A stretch of DNA of 8,141 bases from Enterobacteriaceae bacterium UBA3516 (lineage in GTDB: Bacteria > Pseudomonadota > Gammaproteobacteria > Enterobacterales > Enterobacteriaceae), in the NCBI GenBank assembly GCA_002377245.1, contig DFPL01000126.1, positions 1 to 8,141 of the forward strand, read 5' to 3'. Each line of letters opens with the position of its first letter. Position 1 is the stretch's first letter. A model generated the notes under the pieces. The model saw nothing but the letters and a program-made list of their open reading frames with translations. It ran no database searches and was not told where the DNA came from. Below are positions 1-4,901 of this stretch, piece after piece. The translations under genes were made by a program, and so were the position numbers.

Positions 1-123
1 ATCTTCAGTCGGCCATCCTATATCGGTCCGTACTTTGTTTATGCCCTCTCCGGGGTGGTGATGGCGCTGGTGCTCTCTTTTGTGCTGACCACCCTGCTGG
101 TGGGCAAAGAGACCAGCGACTGA
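1..123 (+). CDS. C-terminal fragment of a membrane protein, possibly a PTS EIIC sugar permease
   Basis: The window opens inside an open frame that reads 40 residues to a TGA at 121-123. The fragment has a short polar part (SRPSYIGPY) and then one strongly hydrophobic helix of about 25 residues (YALSGVVMALVLSFVLTTLLVG), ending in the charged tail KETSD. A last membrane helix with a VLSFVLTTLL-like pattern and a short charged tail is common at the end of PTS EIIC domains of the glucoside/sucrose type. If so, the protein would import a sugar with phosphorylation, and no EIIA domain is fused at this end. Other polytopic permeases can end the same way, so the family is a guess; the membrane location is much firmer. 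The gene converges on the metI-like gene with only one base between the two stop codons, so its terminator, if any, must lie inside the neighbour. Confidence 0.5.
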   Translation: MFSRPSYIGPYFVYALSGVVMALVLSFVLTTLLVGKETSD

Positions 124-124
124 T

Positions 125-796
125 TTACCGTCGGTGCGCCAGTCGGCGCACCAGATGGTCTCCGGCCATTTGCACGCCCTGAACCATCACCAACAAAATG
201 ACGACCGTGCCCAGCATGACCTGATCGTTAAAGCGTTGGTAGCCATAACGAATCGCCAGATCGCCTAAGCCACCCCCGCCGATTACGCCTGCCATGGATG
301 AGAAACCAATCAGCATCACCACGGTCAGCGTGATGCCCGCCAGCAGGGTAGGCAGTGCTTCCGGCAGCAGCGCTTTGGCAATCACATGCCACGGGCTGCC
401 GCCCATCGAGAGAATGGCTTCAATGCGCCCATAGTCGACCTCGTCCAGCGCGCTTTCCGTTAACCGGGCAAAGAAGGGGAAAGCGCCAATGGTAATCGGC
501 ACAATGGCGGCGGTGCTGCCGAGCGTCGTGCCAATCAGTAACCGGGTGAACGGAATAAGGGCAATCAGCAAAACGATAAAGGGCAGGGAGCGACCAAAGT
601 TGATTATCGTACCCAACAGGGCGTTGATTCTCGGCATCGGCACCAGGCCATTTTTACGTGAAATAAACAGAAGAACACCGAGCGGTAATCCAATCAGCAC
701 GGTAAAGAGTGATGCCAGCGCCACCATATAGAGGGTATCGAGCGTTCCGTCGACCAGCAACGGCCACAAATCTTCCCAACTCATGCTACCACGCAT
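125..796 (-). CDS. metI: MetI-like ABC transporter permease
   Basis: This is the inner-membrane channel subunit of a MetNIQ-family (methionine uptake) ABC importer, 223 residues against 217 for E. coli MetI. About five hydrophobic segments are visible (roughly residues 20-45, 65-90, 95-112, 150-176 and 193-213). The conserved GRSLPFIVLLIALIPFTR stretch matches MetI. The EAA loop that docks on the ATPase is at about 126-149 (EAILSMGG...LLPEALP), followed by the typical GGGGLGDLAIRYGY. I chose the ATG at 796 because a GGGAGG Shine-Dalgarno lies five bases upstream. This start overlaps the end of metN by 16 bp. An alternative ATG at 784 would give a 4-bp ATGA overlap and remove four residues, but sits 17 bases from that Shine-Dalgarno. 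It is the last gene of the oxygenase-metQ-metN-metI operon. The family is clear; methionine itself as substrate is unproven. Confidence 0.93.
   Translation of the reverse strand: MRGSMSWEDLWPLLVDGTLDTLYMVALASLFTVLIGLPLGVLLFISRKNGLVPMPRINALLGTIINFGRSLPFIVLLIALIPFTRLLIGTTLGSTAAIVPITIGAFPFFARLTESALDEVDYGRIEAILSMGGSPWHVIAKALLPEALPTLLAGITLTVVMLIGFSSMAGVIGGGGLGDLAIRYGYQRFNDQVMLGTVVILLVMVQGVQMAGDHLVRRLAHRR
133..152. other. Perfect 8-bp hairpin at the convergent PTS-like/metI junction
   Basis: GGTGCGCC (133-140) and GGCGCACC (145-152) are perfect GC-rich inverted arms around a 4-base loop (AGTC), within the last ten codons of the metI-like gene and ten bases past the stop of the plus-strand gene. 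Neither direction has a proper T-tract, so it is not a standard intrinsic terminator. Its position at the meeting point of two operons suggests a role in 3'-end formation or mRNA protection. Confidence 0.4.
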
Positions 797-1572
797 AAAG
801 GCCTCCCGTTAAAGCCGTGGCGGGCAAGGAAATCGCGCTCGGCCTGCGGATCGTGAAGCAATGCCTGACGCAGTTTTGACCAGGGAGCGACCAGCAGATC
901 GGCGATCTTTCCACTTTCAATTACTTCACCGTTCTCCAGAAGGGCGGCGTGATCGCACAGCGTTTTCACCACGTCCAGCTCATGGGTAATCAGCACAATG
1001 GTTAGCTTCAGTTTTTGGTTGATATCAGCCAACAATGACAGCACCGACGCGGTGGTTTCCGGGTCGAGCGCGCTGGTCGCCTCATCGCAAAGCAGCACAT
1101 CGGGACGAGCCGCCAGTGCCCGTGCGATACCGACGCGCTGCTTCTGCCCGCCGGAAAGCTGTGAGGGAAACGCTTTCGCTTTGTCGCTTAGTCCTACCAG
1201 CCAGAGCAGCTCTTCCACACGCTCCTGACGCAGGGCTTTCGGCGTGCCGGCAATCTCCAGCGGAACGGCGACGTTATCTGCCACCGTGCGCGCATGGAGC
1301 AGGTTGAAGTGCTGGAAAATCATACCGGTGCGCAGGCGATGCTCGCGCAGTCCGGCTTTGTCGAGTTGCGTAATATCACTGCCGTTGATGAGGATGCGGC
1401 CCGTGGTGGGCCGCTCCAGCAGGTTCAGACAGCGGATCAGGGTACTTTTCCCCGCGCCGCTGCGCCCGAGGATGCCATAGATGGCCCCTTTCGGTACGCT
1501 CAGCGACACGTTGTTCAGTGCCGGTCGGCCCGTTCCGGCATAGGTCTTACTCAGCCCTGCAATCTCAATCAT
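781..1572 (-). CDS. metN: MetN-like ABC transporter ATP-binding protein without NIL domain
   Basis: This cytoplasmic ATPase should energise import through the MetI-like permease. The nucleotide-binding elements are intact: Walker A GRSGAGKST at 36-44, Q-loop Q87 in GMIFQHFNLL, signature LSGGQKQR at 139-146, Walker B VLLCDE at 159-164 and switch histidine H197 in LITHELD. Similarity to E. coli MetN is evident through about residue 225. The protein is only 263 residues long, whereas E. coli MetN has 343. The missing part is the C-terminal NIL (ACT-like) domain that binds methionine and shuts the transporter down; only about 35 unrelated residues follow the ATPase domain. Uptake may therefore not be under direct substrate trans-inhibition. 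The start codon forms an ATGA overlap with the metQ stop, which supports translational coupling. I see no frameshift: the frame simply ends before the metI start. Confidence 0.93.
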   Translation of the reverse strand: MIEIAGLSKTYAGTGRPALNNVSLSVPKGAIYGILGRSGAGKSTLIRCLNLLERPTTGRILINGSDITQLDKAGLREHRLRTGMIFQHFNLLHARTVADNVAVPLEIAGTPKALRQERVEELLWLVGLSDKAKAFPSQLSGGQKQRVGIARALAARPDVLLCDEATSALDPETTASVLSLLADINQKLKLTIVLITHELDVVKTLCDHAALLENGEVIESGKIADLLVAPWSKLRQALLHDPQAERDFLARHGFNGRPLCVVA

Positions 1573-2375
1573 GACTGCGGGGCGACCGGGATCACGGAAC
1601 CGTTATAGGTTTTACGAATAAATTCGGCCACCTGCGGTGACGTCAGGTCTTTTGCCAGCTCTTTGATACGCGGATCGTTAGCAAGATTCGGGTTAGTCAC
1701 CAGAATATTGGCGTACGGGTTATGGTCGGCACTCTCCAGACCCAGGGCATCTTTGGCCGGTGACAGACCGGCTTCCAGCGCATAGTTACCGTTAATCACC
1801 GCCAGTGCGACATCATCCAGCGAACGTGGGATCTGCGGTGATTCCACTTCCAGAATCTTCAGATGTTTCGGGTTTTCAACGATATCCTTCGGCGTGGCCA
1901 GGGTACTGGCCGGATCGGTGAATTTCGCATCCAGCTTAATTAACCCCTGTTTTTGCAGCAGGAACAGCGCACGGCTGAGGTTGGTCACATTGTTCGGCAC
2001 CGCGACGGTAGCGCCATCCGGCACGGATTTAAAATCTTTGTATTTGTGTGAATAGATGCCGAGCGGTTCAATGTGCACCGTGGCGGCAACGGCAAAGGTT
2101 TTACCCAACGCCTTTTCCTGACTTTTCAGATAAGGCACATGCTGGAAGTAGTTGGCGTCCACATCGCCGCTGGCCAGCAGTTCATTGGCGTTCGCGCCGC
2201 TGGTGAGTTCAACAATTTTGATATCCAGTTTCGGGTCAATTTTTTTGACGTAATTGAGGATCTCGGCGTGCGGAACCGGATCCGCCGCAATACGCAGTGT
2301 TTCAGCCTGAGCGGTACCCCATGCCAGAGAAAGAGACAACGCCACCCCTGCCAGTTTAAATGCGGCATATTTCAT
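1569..2375 (-). CDS. MetQ/NlpA-family periplasmic binding protein, not a lipoprotein
   Basis: This is the substrate-binding subunit of the importer. Residues 1-24 form a signal peptide with a likely signal peptidase I site (AQA before ET). There is no lipobox and no cysteine anywhere in the 268 residues, so it should be soluble in the periplasm, unlike E. coli MetQ, which is a lipoprotein. MetQ-family motifs are present: DVDANYFQHVPYL (71-83), NNVTNLSRALFLLQKQGLIKL (128-148), PQIPRSLDD (180-188), ALAVINGNYA (190-199) and YANILV (221-226). By comparison with MetQ, residues F77-H79, R135, N195 and N223 correspond to those that hold the amino-acid backbone of the ligand, so an alpha-amino acid or close analogue is likely. 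An AAGGA Shine-Dalgarno precedes the ATG. It follows the oxygenase by 26 bp and overlaps metN by 4 bp. The actual ligand cannot be read from sequence. Confidence 0.92.
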   Translation of the reverse strand: MKYAAFKLAGVALSLSLAWGTAQAETLRIAADPVPHAEILNYVKKIDPKLDIKIVELTSGANANELLASGDVDANYFQHVPYLKSQEKALGKTFAVAATVHIEPLGIYSHKYKDFKSVPDGATVAVPNNVTNLSRALFLLQKQGLIKLDAKFTDPASTLATPKDIVENPKHLKILEVESPQIPRSLDDVALAVINGNYALEAGLSPAKDALGLESADHNPYANILVTNPNLANDPRIKELAKDLTSPQVAEFIRKTYNGSVIPVAPQS

Positions 2376-2401
2376 GATGTTTTTCCTTATATTGTTATGG
2401 T

Positions 2402-3430
2402 TTATACGATCAATTGTTCACTGCGTTCGCGCAGCACGTCGCGGTAGTAACGCTCGGCTACGTCCGGGTGGGAGCGTAAACGGCCCTTCAGGTAGTTCCA
2501 GCCTACGTCCCGTAAAAGGGGGTTATGCGGATCGCTTTCCGGCCCCTGCGCATCACGTGCCAGTGCCTCAGGCAGTGCGTAAACCGGGACGACGGCATCC
2601 AGTTGTGCGCCGAGGAAGAAGGCAATCGACAGGCGATCCTGTCCCGCCGGTGGTGAGAGAACGCGGTGCACGGTGGCCCGCAAATAGCCGTTGGTTGCCA
2701 GCTCCAGCAATTCACCAATATTGACGACAAAACTGCCCGGCAGCGGCGTGGCATCAATCCAGTTATCCGGCGAGACTTCAACCTGTAGGCCTTTCTGCTC
2801 ATCCTGTAACAGGAAGCTCAAGAAGCCGGAGTCTTTGTGCGCACCCACTCCCTGATTGCTTTGGCTGCTCTCCTGGCCGGGATAGCGAATCAATTTGATG
2901 TGCTCGTTGGGTTTGTTGCCATAAAGGGCATCGAACGCATCGGCGGGCAATGCCAGCGCTTCGGCGAAAGCACGCAGCAGGACGATGGCCATTTCGGTCA
3001 TTGATTTCTGCCATTCAAGAAGCGTGGTTTTCAGGGCGGGTTGCTCTTCTGGCCAAAGATTTGGCCCCTGCAGTCGACGCCAGCGCGGGGCGTTTTCGTC
3101 CAGTTGCAGTGCCGGACGCTCGGCGCCAATGTCAAATTGCTCACGCCAGTCCGGCTTGCCGCGGGTCAGCTCCGAGGCAGCACGGTTATAGCCGCGAAAA
3201 TGGGGAGAGTGAATCATCGCCACCTGCTGTTTTTGCGCATCACTCAATGCAAAAAAGCGGCGGGCTTCTTGTTGAACGGCGAGCTGGAGATCGTCATTCA
3301 CGCCGTGGTTGGTGAGGTAAAAGAAACCGATATCGCGTGCGGCAGTGCGCAGTTGTTCAAGAAAGGCATCCCGTTCAGCGGGATTGAAGTACCGCGCGAG
3401 GTTGAGGATCGGTAAGGTGGTGGCGTTCAT
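2402..3430 (-). CDS. Isopenicillin N synthase-like Fe(II)/2-oxoglutarate-dependent oxygenase
   Basis: This 342-residue protein belongs to the isopenicillin N synthase/2OG-Fe(II) dioxygenase superfamily. The N-terminal DIOX_N-type part includes ARDIGFFYLTNHGV (31-44). The catalytic double-stranded beta-helix carries the iron triad H198-x-D200 (GAHKD) and H255 (TVHRV). It also has R266-L-S268, the RxS motif that binds the 2-oxoglutarate C5 carboxylate, so 2-oxoglutarate is the likely co-substrate. The family hydroxylates, desaturates or cyclises small molecules in the cytoplasm; the substrate here is unknown. A GGAG-type Shine-Dalgarno lies upstream of the ATG at 3430. It is the first gene of the operon, only 26 bp ahead of the binding protein. 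I infer that it acts on what the importer brings in, for example oxidative release of a usable part of an amino acid or sulfur compound. It is not recognisable as a named enzyme such as TauD, which has a different fold architecture. Confidence 0.9.
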   Translation of the reverse strand: MNATTLPILNLARYFNPAERDAFLEQLRTAARDIGFFYLTNHGVNDDLQLAVQQEARRFFALSDAQKQQVAMIHSPHFRGYNRAASELTRGKPDWREQFDIGAERPALQLDENAPRWRRLQGPNLWPEEQPALKTTLLEWQKSMTEMAIVLLRAFAEALALPADAFDALYGNKPNEHIKLIRYPGQESSQSNQGVGAHKDSGFLSFLLQDEQKGLQVEVSPDNWIDATPLPGSFVVNIGELLELATNGYLRATVHRVLSPPAGQDRLSIAFFLGAQLDAVVPVYALPEALARDAQGPESDPHNPLLRDVGWNYLKGRLRSHPDVAERYYRDVLRERSEQLIV

Positions 3431-3634
3431 TGTGTTCTCCGAATAAAGGTTCGCAGGTGTCAGTTCTTGTTAGAGTCCGGGGTTCGGCACAACAGCAGCG
3501 CATCATGATGCTTCCTCATATGGGGTTTAAAAGCAGATTGCCTTAAGCTAAAAAATTCAACCAATAACGTTCTTTTCTAATTTATGTCCGTTGGGGGTTC
3601 GTTGCTTTTGCGAAAAACAGATAAAGCATGACGG
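3431..3634. other. Non-coding divergent upstream region of the oxygenase operon
   Basis: No convincing gene lies here. The stretch should hold the promoter of the minus-strand oxygenase-metQNI operon. The part at about 3527-3590 is AT-rich, with runs of A/T around 3549-3556 and 3571-3586, and is the likeliest promoter zone, but I could not pick a -35/-10 pair with confidence. A perfect 12-bp palindrome lies at 3510-3521. I looked for MetJ boxes (tandem AGACGTCT-like 8-mers) and found none, so control by the methionine repressor is not supported. Confidence 0.5.
3510..3521. promoter_or_regulatory. 12-bp perfect palindrome, possible operator
   Basis: The sequence GCATCATGATGC is its own reverse complement. 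It lies about 80 bp upstream of the oxygenase start, inside the probable 5' untranslated or promoter region. A palindrome this long is compatible with a dimeric repressor site, but it is not a motif that I can assign to a known regulator, and one short palindrome can arise by chance. Confidence 0.3.
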
Positions 3635-3663
3635 TTGCGATAGCAGAATAAATCCGATAGACT
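3635..3663 (+). promoter_or_regulatory. Candidate sigma-70 promoter of rpmE2-rpmJ2
   Basis: TTGCGA (3635-3640) serves as a -35 and TAGACT (3658-3663) as a -10, each matching the consensus at four of six positions, with a 17-bp spacer. Transcription would begin near 3670, inside the adjacent Zur-like palindrome, so a bound repressor would block the start site. The assignment rests on spacing and position only. Confidence 0.45.
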
Positions 3664-3664
3664 T

Positions 3665-3681
3665 TTGTTATGTTATAACAA
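3665..3681. promoter_or_regulatory. Zur operator (zinc-responsive repressor box)
   Basis: TTGTTATGTTATAACAA consists of two perfect 7-bp inverted arms (TTGTTAT and ATAACAA) around a 3-bp centre. The enterobacterial Zur consensus has the core GTTAT-ANT-ATAAC, and here both GTTAT/ATAAC halves are exact. The box lies 16 bp before the rpmE2 ATG, overlapping the predicted transcription start. Known biology fits: zinc-independent L31 and L36 paralogues are classic Zur targets. Zinc-loaded Zur would bind and repress; zinc starvation would release it. Confidence 0.85.
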
Positions 3682-3697
3682 TACATGCGAGGGCAAA

Positions 3698-3958
3698 ATG
3701 AAACCCGATATTCACCCGCACTACCGCACCGTGGTGTTTCATGACACCAGTGCGAACCAGTACTTCAAAGTAGGTTCAACGATCAAAACCGATCGTGAGA
3801 TTGAGCTGGAAGGCGAAACCTACCCCTATGTCACTTTAGATGTCTCTTCGGCGTCACATCCGTATTACACGGGCAAGCAAAAAGTGGTGGGAACGGAAGG
3901 GAGCGCTGCACGTTTTCAACAGCGTTATGGCCGCTTTATTGGAACCAAACGGGACTAA
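3698..3958 (+). CDS. rpmE2: Alternative 50S ribosomal protein L31 (type B, zinc-independent)
   Basis: The 86-residue product (MKPDIHPHYRTVVFHD...) closely matches E. coli YkgM, the L31 paralogue. It contains no cysteine, whereas the housekeeping L31 binds zinc through a cysteine cluster. In zinc starvation this form replaces L31 on the ribosome and frees zinc. The ATG at 3698 is chosen because a GAGGG Shine-Dalgarno (3689-3693) sits four bases upstream and the protein then begins like YkgM. An in-frame TTG at 3665 would add 11 residues but lies within the Zur box and is rejected. The gene is directly downstream of that box and three bases upstream of rpmJ2, so the two form an operon. Confidence 0.96.
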   Translation: MKPDIHPHYRTVVFHDTSANQYFKVGSTIKTDREIELEGETYPYVTLDVSSASHPYYTGKQKVVGTEGSAARFQQRYGRFIGTKRD

Positions 3959-3961
3959 ATC

Positions 3962-4102
3962 ATGCAGGTGCTCAACTCGTTACGCAGTGCAAAACAACGC
4001 CACCCTGACTGCCAGATTGTCCGGCGCAAGGGGCGTATTTATGTGATTTGCAAATCTAACCCGCGCTTTAAGGCCGTGCAGGGGAAAAAGAAAAGGCGTT
4101 AA
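3962..4102 (+). CDS. rpmJ2: Alternative 50S ribosomal protein L36 (zinc-independent type)
   Basis: This 46-residue protein (MQVLNSLRSAKQRHPDCQIV... ending GKKKRR) closely matches E. coli YkgO. Housekeeping L36 holds zinc with a C-x2-C-x12-C-x5-H arrangement. Here the second and third cysteines remain (C17 and C30), but the first is His14 and the final histidine is Phe36, so the zinc site is broken, as in YkgO. The very basic tail (KKKRR) suits rRNA binding. It begins three bases after the rpmE2 stop and has no strong Shine-Dalgarno of its own, so translational coupling is likely. Its stop overlaps the stop of the convergent acetyltransferase gene in a shared TTAA. Confidence 0.95.
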   Translation: MQVLNSLRSAKQRHPDCQIVRRKGRIYVICKSNPRFKAVQGKKKRR

Positions 4103-4800
4103 TCGCGAAAGTGCTCAAGGGGTTGCCGTTGTTTGCCGTCGGCCGTGAAATTGTCGGCGGCAAGCCACTGGCGAAACGCCCGATCCAGACGCGGCCATTC
4201 GCTATCAATCACCGAAAACCAGTCCGTATCCCGGTTGCGGCCCTTGCTCACCAGTGCCTGGCGAAACCGACCTTCATACTGAAAACCCAAGCGCTGTGCG
4301 GCTCGTCTTGAGGGCGCGTTCAGGCTGTTACACTTCCACTCATAACGGCGATAACCGAGCGTCTCCATGGCACAGCGCATCAACAGCCACTGCGCCTCTG
4401 TTGCGGCGGCGGTGCGAACCAATAGTGGTGAGAAATGCACGCTGCCCACTTCCACGACCCCATTACTGGCATCAATCCTCATCAGTGAGAGCGAGCCGAC
4501 GGGTAACTGCGTGAGCTTATCGATAACCGCAAAATGCAGCGGATCTTTTAACTCGCAGACGCTGGCGACCCATGCCGTAAAGGCGTCGGCGTGCGGATCT
4601 GCTTCACGCAGCATCCAGGTCCAACTGCGGGTATCCCCGGCAAGACTGTGTGCCGCAAAGAGGGCCGGGGCATGCTCGACCCGAAGCGGTTCCAGACGGC
4701 AATACTGGCCTTCAAGCGTGACGCGCTGGGGTAAAGGGCGAGGCTGCCAGTCAGGCAGGGGCTCCCCCACGGGTTGTCCGTAGTGATTCAGTTGACTCAT
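4099..4800 (-). CDS. GNAT-family N-acetyltransferase (RimJ/RimL type)
   Basis: The 233-residue product has the layout of Acetyltransf_3 (COG1670) proteins. An N-terminal strand is seen at about 27-40 (VTLEGQYCRLEPLR). The central VEVGSVHFSPLLVRTAAATEAQWLLM (116-141) covers strand 4 and the acetyl-CoA pyrophosphate loop. It is followed by YEWKCNSLNAPSRRAAQRLGFQYEGRFR (153-180), where N161-x-x-S164 and the RLGF turn are typical of the family. The enzyme should transfer acetyl from acetyl-CoA to an amine in the cytoplasm; the acceptor is unknown. AAAGGAG lies five bases before the ATG. It is transcribed divergently from a MocR-type regulator, the usual arrangement of such a regulator and its target, so I infer PLP- or amine-responsive control. 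It is not close enough to RimJ or RimL to be a ribosomal protein acetyltransferase with confidence. Confidence 0.88.
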   Translation of the reverse strand: MSQLNHYGQPVGEPLPDWQPRPLPQRVTLEGQYCRLEPLRVEHAPALFAAHSLAGDTRSWTWMLREADPHADAFTAWVASVCELKDPLHFAVIDKLTQLPVGSLSLMRIDASNGVVEVGSVHFSPLLVRTAAATEAQWLLMRCAMETLGYRRYEWKCNSLNAPSRRAAQRLGFQYEGRFRQALVSKGRNRDTDWFSVIDSEWPRLDRAFRQWLAADNFTADGKQRQPLEHFRD

Positions 4801-4901
4801 GATGGCTCCTTTGTACAGTTGCGTTCATCCTGACCGTTATGTGGTTCCCTAAGAAGTACCATCAGGCTATATTTTCATAGGACCACCTATGGAGCATGAA
4901 G
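4801..4901. promoter_or_regulatory. Divergent GNAT/MocR promoter region with candidate operator
   Basis: This 101-bp region must hold both promoters. For the regulator, TATATT (4868-4873) is a good -10 with a weak TTCCCT -35 (4845-4850) and a 17-bp spacer. Just downstream is a perfect inverted repeat, CATAGG (4876-4881) and CCTATG (4886-4891), with four bases between the arms; it overlaps the expected transcription start and the edge of the Shine-Dalgarno. Two ACCAYC direct repeats start at 4858 and 4882, 24 bp apart; MocR proteins often use spaced direct repeats. Either could be the regulator's own operator; none has been verified. Confidence 0.5.

Noticed and set aside
2073..2447. Plus-strand open frame of 124 codons opposite the metQ gene
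   Set aside because: It is antisense to a well-supported binding-protein gene, has no recognisable domain, and its composition follows the opposite strand's codon pattern.
2950..3415. Overlapping plus-strand open frames opposite the oxygenase
   Set aside because: Two frames overlap each other and lie wholly inside an intact oxygenase gene; neither has a credible start or motif.
3431..3664. MetJ operator or methionine riboswitch ahead of the transporter operon
   Set aside because: No tandem AGACGTCT-like boxes and no recognisable riboswitch architecture could be found in the region.
3665..3697. TTG start that would extend rpmE2 by 11 residues
   Set aside because: The extension lies within the Zur palindrome, has no ribosome binding site and is absent from YkgM, whereas the ATG at 3698 has GAGGG four bases upstream.
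4096..4106. Small hairpin GCG-TTAAT-CGC as an rpmJ2 terminator
   Set aside because: A 3-bp stem without a T-tract is too weak to count.
4367..4783. Plus-strand open frame of 138 codons opposite the GNAT gene
   Set aside because: It is a low-complexity Ser/Arg/Ala-rich shadow of the acetyltransferase gene, with no ribosome binding site or family resemblance.
4896..4901. ATG at 4896 as start of the MocR gene
   Set aside because: It is one base from the GGAG, too close for initiation; the next ATG at 4902 has seven-base spacing.
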